From positions 6,867,001 to 6,931,000 of the forward strand of contig NC_063155.1 in the NCBI RefSeq assembly GCF_020921035.1: a DNA stretch of 64,000 nt. Reading direction: 5' to 3'. Source of the DNA: Rhodamnia argentea. Its lineage: Eukaryota; Streptophyta; Magnoliopsida; Myrtales; Myrtaceae. The notes below the pieces were generated by a model. The model saw nothing but the letters and a program-made list of their open reading frames with translations, was not told the DNA's origin and made no database searches. The position numbers and the translations under genes are program-made. This document shows, one piece after another, positions 23,847 through 35,259 of this stretch (within the stretch, counting starts at the first letter, position 1; each line of letters opens with the position of its first letter).

Positions 23847-26704
23847 TAGAGAGTGTCATTTGGGCCCGTGGGCCCGGAACCGGCCCGTTGACCGGGGCCA
23901 CGGTTCCGGAACCGTGAAAAAAAAAAAAAGGCGGGGCCCGGGGTAGAGAGCCCAATGGCTCTCGCCCCGGCCCCGCCACCCCCCTCCCTCCCTCTTTGGG
24001 CCGTTAGGAAAATTAAAAAATAAAAAATAAAAATAATTCTTGCCTATAAATACATATGCTTCCCTTTTCATTTTTGTCACAAATTCTCTGAATAATTTCT
24101 CGAATTCTCTCTGAAATTCTCTCAAATCGCTCAAATTCTCCCAATTCTCTCAATCCCGACTCAATTTTCTCAATCGGATTTCCGATCAATTCTCTCAAAA
24201 ATAGCAAGTGGAAGCGTAAATGCCGACAAGGGCAAGATGACTATGGGAGATTCCGAGTATCCCATTCCCGAATATGATCCTCGTGAGTATGTAAGTTGGG
24301 AAGACGACGACGATAATATCAACTATGTCCCGATTCCGAACGTCGAGCACATCCCAACACAAGAAAGTCTTCATCCTCCCACCGGTGTCGAAGAAACGTC
24401 AACAGCAAATGAGTCGGAACGGAAGGGCCGAGATAATATATCCGACTTGTGACTACACTTCGACAAGGTACGTGATGAAGACGAAGATAAGTATAATATA
24501 AAATGTAAATATTGTGCGCAAACATATAAATTTACGAAAGGAGACGGCTACGGAACATTCCGTCGACATTTGACGAAAAAACATCCAACGCAAGCGGGGA
24601 ACGACAATACGCAACAACAAATTTTCGGATACGCCACTTCTAATCCTCATCCTATATTTCGTTTCACCGAAGCACTTTATAAACAAACATTAGGTGAATA
24701 TGTTGCCCTTGATCATGCTCCATTTAATGCTGGTGAAAATTTTAATATGAAATATTTAATAAATACTGCGTTGGTTCCGCAAGCGCCAACTATTCCAAAA
24801 AATACTCTTAAACGCGAAGTTTTTCATCTTTATAAAAAAGGAAAAAAATCTTTAGCAAAATTTTTTGCGAAATTCAATGGACGTGTGCATATAGGTAGCG
24901 ATATTTGGAGTGATCCTTGGCAAATTCATTCTTATATGGGTGTCACGTGTCATTGGATAGGTGACGATTGGAAGATTCAAAAAAAACTTATTGCATTCCG
25001 AGTTTTTGATGAAAGACATTCGGCTCATAATATTTATAGAATAATTAGGCAAGTTTTAGAAAAATATAATTTAATAAATAAAATATTTTCAATTGGTTTT
25101 GATAATGCCGCCGCAAATACCGCTTCTATTCCCGAATTAGAAAATATTTGCAAACCCACTTTTAACGGACAATTTTTTCACATTAGATGTGCTTGTCATG
25201 TTTTAAATTTATGTGTACAAGATGGTTTACGAACTCTTGACACTTCTCTCGCCCCAATAAAGAGTGCAATTAAATTTTTATGGAGTCGTCCCCATTGTAT
25301 GAAATCATGGGGAAAATTTTGTAAACAAAATAGGAGAAGGGCAAGAAGATTTCCAAAAGATATTCCGACTCGTTGGAATTCTACGTACGAGTTGCTTCGG
25401 CAAACTTTTGAATATAAAGATTTATTATGTATGTTTATTTTACGAAATATTCCCGAAATTACTTTACTTCCTCAACATTAGGACGTTTGCAAGAAAATTT
25501 TAGATATTTTGAAAATTTTTAATGATGCTACTAAGATTTTATTTGGTATTTATTATCCTACTACGCAATTATTTTTAATAGAGTGTGTTAATATTGGTAG
25601 TGTTTTTAGTGAATATGAAAATGATACCGTATTAGGTCGAACTATTTTAGTAATGCGAGAAAAATGATTGCATTATTATTTGCAAATTCCTCTTGTCTAT
25701 TTAGTTGGTATTGTTTTTGATCCACGTATTAAATTAGACGGTTTACAAGATTATTTGAATGTGTATTATCATGATTGTTTACATTTGGAAGATTCAATAG
25801 ATATTTCAAATATACTAGGAGATGTTAAAGAATCTATAGTGGCATTATATGGAGAATTTTGTAGTAGATATGGTTTAAGTGATTCTGGATCTTTACAATC
25901 TACCGCCTCACGTAGCGAAGGTGGTAGTTCACTTAGTAGAGGGTATAATATGCTTAAGAATAGGCAAAAAAAAAACAAAAATGGGCAATAGGTAGTATTT
26001 CTGAATTAGAAAAATATTTAACCAGTCAATTTGAGTTTTGTGATGCAAAACATAGTACAGATTTCGAAATCCTGAAGTGGTGGAAGAGTCACCAAATCGA
26101 TTATCCGGTTCTCGCCCTCATCGCTCGTCGGATATTAGCAACCCCTTCTTCAACGGTTGCGGTTGAACAAGCATTTAGTGCTGAAGGATTAATTTTGGAC
26201 TCTCGCCGTTCAAGATTAAGCCCGGACTCTATGGAAGCTCAAACTTGTGTTGGCGATTGGACGAGGGCGAAATATCGACACCAAGAGTTAGATCGTGAAC
26301 ACGAATTTTTTAGCGATGATGTTGGAGATACCACCGCCACGGGTACCACAACGGGTAGCGACGATTGACGATGAGGTAAGTTGGGGTTCTCAAAGGTAAA
26401 AGAACTACATGGGCTTTGATTCTTCCATCCCCAAGAAGATATGTAGGCGCTTAATGATAATTCATTAAGTTCAAGCCCATTCCTCCTCTTTTTTTTTTTC
26501 CCCCATATTTTATTACAATGTACAATTTAATTGTATTTTATAATTTATAATTTATTATGTTTATTTTATTATTTATTATTTTAAAAAATAATATTAAAAA
26601 AGGAATCGGAATGAACCGCTGATTCGGTTCGGAACCCGAACCGCCAATATACACGGCCGGTTCCTGAACCGGAACAGGCGGTTCCACCGAACCGGCCGTG
26701 TATA
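23847..26704 (+). mobile_element. hAT transposon, 2.86 kb, decayed
   Basis: The left end is TAGAGAGTGTC at 23847 and the right end is GGCCGTGTATA, finishing at 26704. Flanking 8-mers GGTACAAG (23839-23846) and GGTACGGG (26705-26712) agree at six of eight positions, as expected for an aged target duplication. The right terminus matches the end of the 8.4-kb MITE at 9 of 11 bases. The left subterminal region shares its GGAACCGGCCCGTTGACC-type words. The interior encodes a BED-finger transposase with several disabling changes. The element sits inside organelle-derived DNA. Confidence 0.85.
24237..26368 (+). pseudogene. hAT transposase (RICESLEEPER-like), broken
   Basis: From the ATG at 24237 one frame runs through an acidic N-terminus, then a BED-type zinc finger (CKYC...HLTKKH, about 24,504-24,587). 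The catalytic region follows, with SDIWSDPWQIHSYMG, VTCHWI, FDNAAANT, CACHVLNL and PTRWNSTYELL. The C-terminal hAT dimerisation domain (YPVLALIARRILATPSSTVA...AFSAEG) spans about 26,090-26,240, and the frame ends at the TGA at 26366-26368. The frame is broken by TGA at 24450, TAG at 25479, TGA at 25665, and a frame change near the A run at about 25,966-25,975, after which the remainder reads in a shifted frame. It cannot make full-length transposase but keeps every domain. Confidence 0.9.
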
Positions 26705-27030
26705 GGTACGGGTGTGCGGTTCTAGTGAATATTATTAGTAGCAAGATAGGCAACGGATTAAGCACTCCTTCTCCTCCATTCGAGTCTCCTCGAATCTCAC
26801 ATCATGAATTGTTTTATCAATGTCTGGTGGAGGAACTCGATGTTAGCTATTTCGGCCGATCTAACTCTAGAGGATCTATCTTATTTTAAGGACAAGTTAG
26901 CCCTTGCTTCTCTTCGATGGAAGTTTTATTTTCCCATAATATATCCTAATTTTTTGCCTAATTCTTCTTATGATGATCAATTCAACCTCGGATCAAAAAT
27001 ATATACATATACCTAGTCAACAGGGCACAT
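26705..27030. other. Right flank of the hAT element, possibly the rest of the organelle insertion
   Basis: The bases after the hAT are moderately AT-rich and unlike the surrounding repeats. The start GGGTGTGCGGTTC resembles the 5' end of a group II intron (GUGYG), which would fit organelle DNA. The reading frames here (for example 26,804-27,016) match no protein I know. Organellar origin on this side is inferred mainly from position. Confidence 0.3.
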
Positions 27031-27067
27031 CGCTTTCGCTTCTGTAATAGAGGCGCTGTAATAGGCG

Positions 27068-27270
27068 CCATTGGCCCAAAAGGCCCACTATGGTCAATCA
27101 AACCAGTTTACACCTTTTTGGTCGAACGACCAGTTTACACTTACCAAGCCAAACATTGCACATTACGCTCATATAGGCCGCCCATGGCCCATTAGTCTCA
27201 TTCAGAGGCCCATGAGGCCCAACACAGCCTATTTTTGCCCATCAGGCCATTGAGGCCAACCAGGCCCAAC
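27068..27270. repeat. Degenerate GGCCCA-rich repeat tract, right
   Basis: Like 22,225-22,440, this tract repeats GGCCCA, GGCCCAT and GCCCAA words at short irregular spacing, in the same orientation. The two tracts bracket the organelle/hAT island. Confidence 0.6.
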
Positions 27271-27289
27271 ATATATATGATCAAATTAT

Positions 27290-27600
27290 ATGTAAAAGAA
27301 ATAAGTGTGTTAAAAATCCTAAAACTTATCATAAAAATAAATTATAAATTTTCAAAAAGTACAATTAAATCTTAAAACTTGGAGTCCTAAAAATGTCAAA
27401 AAATACATTTATATCCTAATATTTATTAAATTAATCAATCAAGTCCTTCCTTTAATCGCATTTTTTTTAAAGTTTGAAGACTCAATTACATTCATGCTAA
27501 GTTTTAAGTTTTTATTGCAATTTTTGAAAATTTTAAAACTCGACTGCACTTTTATGACAAATTTTATGATTAAATGCACTTATCCGTGTGTAAAAAAAAC
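27290..27600. repeat. AT-rich interspersed repeat (AAACTT family), copy 1
   Basis: It contains CCTAAAACTTATCA, GTACAATTAAATCTTAAAAC and, later, reverse-oriented equivalents such as CAAGTCCTTCCTTTAATCGCA. The two halves are roughly complementary, suggesting a long-inverted-repeat element. Related copies lie at 44,290-44,680 and 51,550-51,760. Confidence 0.6.
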
Positions 27601-28336
27601 ATCTCATGACAACTGGAGCGTGAAAAGCATTTGCTTCTCTTGGCCCTAGTGAAGAAGCAGTCATATAATCTTGACCACCTTTGAATGATATTAAGAATTA
27701 CAAGCTCATATTCAAAACATGCCCATTAACGTCTCTCTTCGAGTGTCCTCATGTTCATGGCCACACAGCATGTTAGTGATGTACACCAGCTCTACATGCA
27801 CATGCGGTGGCTTACATCTGCTATGTCGAGACTTTCGCTACTGCACCATCTTCGATGATTTCTCAGAGAACCAATCTAAGAGCAAAAGGCGCACAATGCT
27901 AACAGTAGTTTGGCCCAAAAAGAGAGGCTAATGAGACATTCGAACCAAAAAGAGAAATTCCAAATTGATCCGATATGGACTCCACTCCAGAGTCCAATTG
28001 ATATGACCAACCATCTTGAAGGATTTTCCATCCGAGACGTTCTTAATTTTCCTTCTAAAAGACACCAAGAAAGCTTTCATGAAAGGGCAAAGCTGCTCTG
28101 CAACTCCGCTGTGCTCCAGCAGAAAAGGAGTCAAAATAATCTGAGTAAGTTTCACAAGTATATCAGAAAGAAAAAGTAAAATAGAGGCATTTAGTCTCAC
28201 CCCAATATAGACTTATTAAGCCATCCCAAATTCATTGAATGCATGAGATAACACTGGAAACGTCTGTCCCTGGCATCGTCAGAACCTTGTGACCTGTACA
28301 AATTGGTGAGCAGACAGATCTGTCTCTTCAATCAAC
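27601..28336. other. Intergenic and 3' flank of the DENN gene
   Basis: No independent gene is supported. The stretch adjoining 28,336 is probably the 3' UTR of the minus-strand DENN-domain gene. The open frames at 27,910-28,200 on both strands overlap each other and resemble no known family. Confidence 0.45.
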
Positions 28337-31300
28337 CTAAGATACGAGAAGACGTGCAGTTTCTGGATTCATAAGTAGAAGTTCCTGCATATCCTTGGGG
28401 AGCACATTGAAGATTGCCTGCAAATCTCCCTTCAGTTTCTCACAAGTTGCTTCGGAGTCTGCACTCCCCTCCTGGACATATGGCCAAGTAAAACAAGTGT
28501 TACACTCAGCTAACGCTATCCTCACTTTTAAAGATATTGAGAATAATAAGCACCTGTGACTATAGTGTTGAGAGAACAGATTCCTCATCTTTACACTCAG
28601 AAGAACTATCAGCATAAAAGTTCTACATTTGGCTTGGTTTTACTTGAGGGAAACAACCAAAAAGATTGCTATTCGTTGATTAAGCATATGACTAAATTAA
28701 AAGCATGATATGCATCTCAAATTTCTGGCTGTCATTACCTATATAGGGAGGCTTTTAGGTTGTAGCTGTTTACTTGACAGTTTATAGCTCTGAGATATGA
28801 CGCTTTGGACCTAGTATGGCTAAGTTGTACTTTTCTGGCTTCCCACCATAAAGAAAAAGGAAGCAAATTCTACAAGACTCTAAATGCGAATGTCCCAACA
28901 TAAATTTGCCTACACTTTTAATTGCAAGAACACATAAGTAAATTCCCTATCATTTGGTTTTAAACATCAGAACAATGGCGGACCCAGGGGGCTGGGAGTG
29001 GCTGCTGCTCCAGCCTCTAGATTTCCATTCAATTATCCTTGGGAAAATTTCATGTGTACTCTCCCCGGAAGTACATTAAGAATACTTTCATCTGCCCCCC
29101 TCAAATTACCTACGCGCCAACCCACGTTAATCTGTAGCTTCAACAGTTGCCTATTTATAAATGTCTCATGGGGATTGCACATGAAAAAAATAACTGTTTC
29201 CCCCAATTTGAGTTGAATGTCCACTTTCTACTCCATCTGCAAACCTAAAACAAACATGCTATGCCTGTTAGTTTTATTTTCTCACACTTTGGCCTATTGA
29301 TTGGAGAGATTAAGTTATGTTCTTTTTAAAACAACATTAATCAAATTCCCAAATCAAATGTAGAAATTCTACAATTTCCATCATACCAAAATCAGGACTG
29401 GGAAGGATCAGCTTCAACTTTGTGTGGGAGGTCCAAAGTTCATCATAATTCTGGTTGATGTTTCAGAAGCTTTAGTCAAATATCATATAATTGTAAAGTT
29501 TATCATCTTCTTAATTATTAATCCCTATACACGTATTAAAAATTTTGTTTCGTTTAAAAGCTCAAGTTTGTTAATCCTCAGCAAGTTACTTGGTTTAATT
29601 TATCTTCACTACTATTATACCGTCTACTTAAATTACTTCAAATCATAGAGACAGAATCTATGGCTAGGTTTATCATGAAGTTGCAGCTAGGATAGCTAAT
29701 ACTATTCCTACTGTTCTAGATGGTGTGCTATTCCATTAACTTGTCTACTTTTCACTCGCTACATATTTACTTTCTAGAGTCGCTATGAATGGGAAATTAA
29801 ATTAAAACCAGATTCAGAATATATCGTGAACATGTAATATCTAATAGGTAGCTACATATAATGTACTTCACCCAAAATATGGTCCATCAAGAGGAAAGTC
29901 GCTTTAAAAAAAAAAAAGGAGAGGAAAGTCACTTTTGACTTTGTAAAAGAGAGAGAAAAGGACCAAACATTTCCTGCTAAAGTTTCATGATATCAACACA
30001 TAATAAGTTATTTACACATTCACTCATTCTGTAAATCTCTATCTGACACATCTTTTGGTCTATATAGGTAGATGCTATTTTACATAATTACCTACCGAGT
30101 TTAAGTAAACTAAAGAGTTAAAAAAAAAAAAACTTTTGATACTTTTTTTAACAACTTCGAGAAAAGCAACCGAGGGCTAATATTATAAAAAGGGAGAGCA
30201 TCATGCTGAGAGCTCATCGGAATAAACTCAAAGCAGGTTCTCAATAACCTAGCAAACATTGCTTTTCATGTCCATGAAGTTATTTTCCTAGAGACATTGG
30301 ATGTCAAGAAAAATCTACACAGATAATCTACAGTATGCTGACATCATCCCATCAGTTGAACCCAAAGAAGATTTCCCCTAGAAATTTAGAGACAATTGCC
30401 TGACCCTAAATACTCATCATATTGGAACAAAAACTTGGTTGCCACAATGGTGGACGCTTTGGTACTGCCAAAACATCATATTATCTCTATGACGGCTGAA
30501 AAAGCAGTGTGAGAGTTACATTATAAGTTAATTGGGCCTCCAGCTTGTGGCCAACGAGGTGCATACGGAGGTACACCTGATGGAACTAATTCCTCTCTCA
30601 TAATATTTCAAAGAAGCTCTGCAGTTAACTTCCACAAAATGCCTTTTCAGAACTTCTACCATTTTCTTTCTTGTCAGCACCAAAAGGCATATATACAGGC
30701 ACACTGCAGATCAAGGTATTTTCATTAAAAACAATAGCAACCCTATCCCTAGCAGTCATATACAAGCATCGCTAGGGATCCACATTCACATGAGCCTAAT
30801 TAAGATCCTTGTAAAGAAGAGCAACAAAAGATAACAGACAAAAAAGCAGGAGATAGCATTGGTTATGTAAATGATACAGGAGCATTCTCTATTCAATGAC
30901 TCATTCTCGAAACCAATGTATAGCATTAGAAATTTTACGCAAGGAACCTCCACTTTTTAACACGAGCAAAGGGAAGAAAGAAATTATTAGTTGTTGCATT
31001 ATTAAAAGCACATAATGGCAAGAAAACGCAACCTGAATTTCACCATGAAGATGCCTTTCGATAACATTAAAAGAATCGATGATTTCAATTTCAGTCATTT
31101 TAGAGATGAAATGTTGTATGTCAGTCTTCATCCTTGCCTGTCTCCACAGTCTCTGCTGTTCTTGCTCGGCCACAGCACGCCTTCGCTGAAACCATGGCAA
31201 AAAGTTGGGTCCTCTCAAAAAGCGCCTGTATCAAAAGAAATTTGAGCACGTTTCTCTTTTTCTTTGTCCCTATATCAGCTAAGTGAAACTTGAGCATCTA

Positions 31301-32968
31301 TACCATTCAAATACAGACCATTTAACCATGCTCACAAAAAGAAAAGGTCAGATTGACTTACCTGTACAGATCGAGCCAATTAGATTTCATCCTCTTCATT
31401 AAGAACTTCCCTGGTCCTCGAGCAGACAAATTTCCTAGAAACTCATCAGTGCTGAATGGGGGAAGAGGAGGAGGATCAACAAAGGGAGAAGTTCCTTCCA
31501 ATGGTGTGGTAGCTTTGAGGTATGGGCCAAAAGGAGCTAAAAAATTGGTAGTAAGCTCCAAGAAATGCCTGCGCAATATCTCATTGTTAACGACTGACAT
31601 TGACTCCTCAACCCGGGGAGACAACCCTGCGTCAATTAATCTATTCAATATAGAAGTGTCGGGCTTGGTTATTGCAGAGTAAGTGCTCCAGACAGCTTCC
31701 TTGTGCTCTGTCATCAGACAAAGAGGACCATCTCTTCTTAATTTTACAGCATTTAATAAGCTGGAAGGAGAAAACTTCTTCAGAGAAAGTTGCTGTAGAC
31801 CAAATCCGTCTGGTCTCCCAGGAATTCTGCCAGTAGACCTGCTTGCAATGGGAAGGCGATTTGAATTAGGAGCTGGACTTCCCACAGACACAATATGTGG
31901 AATGTTCCGCAGAGCTTTCAGGAAAAAAACATTTGTCACACCCAATAGCATCGGAGGGAAAGTGTCTCCATCCTGAAGACTGTTCAAATGGGCAAACTCT
32001 GGGTCATGGATGGTAAAATAAGGCCTGAAATCAACACTACAGAGGAGTGGCGCAACTAGACTAACAAGACCAGCAACAGCCTCACAACATTGAGGAGGAG
32101 TTGGTGCTATTATAAGAATGGGTTCCCCAATCAGTAGCAATTCCCACAGTACCCAAAGCTGCAGGAGGATTCCCCTAAATACTCCAAAAATATCTGAATC
32201 ATGAAAAAGACCCTGTGGCACAGACTGGTTCGTTGGCAGAAGAGGAGCCATCGAAGATGCAAACTCTTCAAATGCCGCCCCGCTTTCTGAAGGTAAACAA
32301 TGAGCAGGTGGTAAGTTAACTTTTAGTGCAGCATTTCCTATAGGGAGCTCCATGAGTCTTCCTGGTGCTGGAGAAGGCCAAAGAGAGACAAAAGCAGCAA
32401 TATGCTCAAGAGCTTTTTTTCCAACATCGAAATATAGAGGACCCATAATTTGCAACAGAGGTCTAAATACACTGGAGAAGGGGTTCTGTGACAAAATCAC
32501 AACAGATTTCTGTTCTCCACCTCTCTTTAGCCTCTCATCATGTCTCTGTCTATTAAAAACATAACCATACATGTAGCTAAAATTCGTGCTGTCAATGTTC
32601 AGCACCTTGGGTAGTCCTTCCTTCCTGGACTGTGCGGATGACGCCCTATCATCAGGTTCAGTTATCTCAGACGAAGATACATTACTTGATTTACATTTCT
32701 TTTGCCTCCTGAACCGGAAGAAGAACATGCAATCGTGAATGCTAGAGCGGTTCTGGTGCTGAGATACGGAATCTGGGAATGACTTATATGCGATTTCAAG
32801 CTCCTCATCTTGTGTAAGGCAACCAGATGGGTAACACTCCTCGATGAGCTGGCCTTGCTCAAGATCGAACCTGATAATGCAGAAGGCAACTACCCATTGC
32901 CGCAACGACTCCGGATCGAGCTTCGGACTAAGTTCGGACTTCACAGAAAACGAAGGCGACCGACTCAT
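28337..32968 (-). CDS. DENN-domain protein, DENND6/AFI1-like (putative Rab GEF)
   Basis: Three coding exons on the minus strand, 32968-31362, 31225-31033 and 28471-28337, give 644 aa with GT-AG introns and consistent phase. The N-terminus RQWVVAFCIIRFDLEQGQ (residues 23-40) and SSIHDCMFFFRFRR are typical of the DENND6/FAM116 longin-like uDENN region. The cDENN part includes LWVLWELLLIGEPILIIAP (271-289) and GVTNVFFLKALRNIPHIVSVG (343-363). The end EGSADSEATCEKL...MNPETARLLVS closes the protein. Animal DENND6 proteins activate Rab GTPases in endosomal recycling; the plant role is inferred. The 2.56-kb second intron holds no recognised gene. A plausible 5' leader and promoter lie at about 33.0-33.6 kb. 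The Arabidopsis counterpart should be At1g73930. Confidence 0.93.
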
Positions 32969-33659
32969 TTCCAGGTTATCTTAATGCTACTCCCACTCAA
33001 TAGCAGGCAAATCACCGTCATCCTCTCCCACCATTTCCGCTACCCAGGAGAACCCACAGTTCCACAAAACGATTCACGAAAAGGCTCGAAATCCAAACGC
33101 TCGCACAGAGTCTAGATTGTTGGGTTAGCGACCCTATGATGACCGCTGCGAAGCACGCGCATAGAAGGAACGGGTGCCGTGTGCTTCAACTAACCACGAC
33201 GCGCTCGACCGAAAAAAAAAAAAAACAAAGCACCCCACATTGTACAAACGACATTGGATCCAAAACCTAGAAACAAACAAACCAGAACGAACCACGTCAC
33301 GGAATGGCATGGGGGTTCAGATTCGGAACCCGAATCGAGCAAGCGAGCAGGCCAGTTCGACGCAGATTCGCGGAAACGACGGCCGGAAACAGGATGGGTT
33401 TCACCGGGGAGGAAGCCCGGCCGGTGGCAATGGATTGGAGGAGCGTCGTTGGACATGGCCAAATCGAAGAAGCATTTTAAGGTGGTCGGATTCCGAATTT
33501 AGCGCGAGGGAGATTCGACGGCGAGAGAGAGAATCGATGTTTGGATTTGACGTCTTCGTCACTCGCTCTGCGTCCGGTTTTTCATTGATCTTTGGGAGGA
33601 AAAGAAGAAAGGAAAGGTTGAGATTTGAACTTTTGCTTCACCCTCTCTCTTCTTCCGTG

Positions 33660-35259
33660 TCTGCGCGGTAACTAATAATTAGACCCGGTCGAATTATGCT
33701 TCCGCCGTCCTCCCCCAAAAAAAAAAATATAATAATAACAATAATTATGCTTCCGGACCTAGATTTTTTTCACCTTTTAATTTGCTTAAAAATGATTTTT
33801 TTTTCTCAAAAAGAAAATAGATAATTTGGATTAGGAACTTATTGCAAAAGTGCGAATAGAATCAAAAAAAAAATTCAGTTAATACGGTTGGATCATAAAA
33901 CTTATCAACTTATGCTATCAAATTCGCTTATTAAATCCATTTTTCCAATGAAAAATGATGTCATAATTATTTGATATTCTTTTGTACTATTGGCCCTGAC
34001 GTGGCTTCAAATCAGGCAAAAAAAAAAATTCTTAAAAAAGTTTAAACTAAAAGAAAAAACAGAACGAAAAAAGCAAAACATAGAAAAAAAAAGAACAGAA
34101 AAAAAGAACAACCACAAGCATGGGTTTAATAAAGGACTTTAAGCTGACGATATTGAGAATAGTGACTATGTCAAAAACTGCTCAAGCCCCTCAGCTATTG
34201 CCACGAGTGAAGGGGCGCATAGTGACGTCGGTTGAGCATCGGCCGAGCCACTTAAAATGAACATTGTTGCCAAGGCGAGCTGATCCTCACACGCCCTTAC
34301 TAATGGCCGACAATCCTCACCCGCCGATGAAGCCACCCCATCCAAACCCTACCCGGCCGTTGACATTTTTGTTTTTTTTGTTTTTCTCAATATTTTGCTC
34401 TGTTTTCTGATCCTCTTTCATTGTGAAATTATACTTATGCAGTAAGGTGTACATACACACAACATAAAAAAAACACAACATGGTCAGCAGCTAATTCGGG
34501 CCCACTAAAGTATACCAATAAAACATTACCTGCCGTAAGACATCATCAACATTATAAATTATTGCGACAGTCAACAGTTCATTTGAATTTAGTAAAGTGG
34601 GCCTGCAATGAAAACACATGGTCATGGCAAGGTTTAAGAAAAAGACAGTAATTACTGACTCGCATATAACAACAGCAATCCCACATGCAATCAAAGTCAA
34701 CGGTCAAAAGAGAACGCAAAAAATATGGCCTCTAAGAACTGTTCCGGAAAACAAATATCAATAGAAGAAAACCCGAATTAGAAAGAGAAATGAGTGCGTC
34801 AAGGGAAGGAGAAAAACTGTAGACCCGAAGTTGCTAGTGATCTGACCTTCGGGTTCATATCTCGCGCCCACATGACTCACCCATTGAGATTCATCAGGAA
34901 CAACATACTGGTAGATATAAAGCGGCTCACCAATAGTTTTACATTCAATCATCTGTTGATTACTTACATTAGAGAGAGAGAGCGCGCGCTCTAACAACTA
35001 CATACAGCAGGGAGGAAGTAGCACATGCATATAAACACGAAGGAGAGGCCCGTGGAAGTACCACAGCCACCAAAAATGGTAGGGCATTACCTAAGCTCAA
35101 GATTTGCGTTGCAGTTATAATCTTCAGGCAGAGGCAATAAACCGGTACCTATGTTCCCACCCTCAGCCGGCTCTTTGCACGTCATTAAAAAATAAAGACG
35201 AGCTTTCCGAAAGTGGATCTGTAAGTTGTGACCCACAAAACACTCCAGCGGAATGCTGC
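33660..35259. other. Intergenic between DENN gene promoter and MSH2 3' end
   Basis: Mostly AT-rich DNA with A runs. A GC-rich repeat-like block lies at about 34,190-34,360 (GGCCGAGCC, CTCACCCGCCGATG type words). Part of 33,830-34,030 (AACTTATTGC, AAAACTTATCAACTT, GACGTGGC) is reminiscent of common plant dispersed repeats. The 3' UTR of MSH2 probably occupies the last few hundred bases. No gene is supported. Confidence 0.45.

Noticed and set aside
28975..29200. Stretch starting AATGGCGGACCCAGGGGGCTGG as a transposon end
   Set aside because: The opening is typical of some plant transposon termini, but no second end or target duplication was found in the intron.
33174..33671. 165-codon plus-strand frame opposite the DENN gene leader
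   Set aside because: Lies antisense to the promoter/leader of the minus-strand gene and has low-complexity basic composition.
10300..34360. The GC-rich blocks at 10.3 kb and 34.2 kb as copies of one repeat
   Set aside because: They share composition and a few short words, but I could not line up a longer match by eye.
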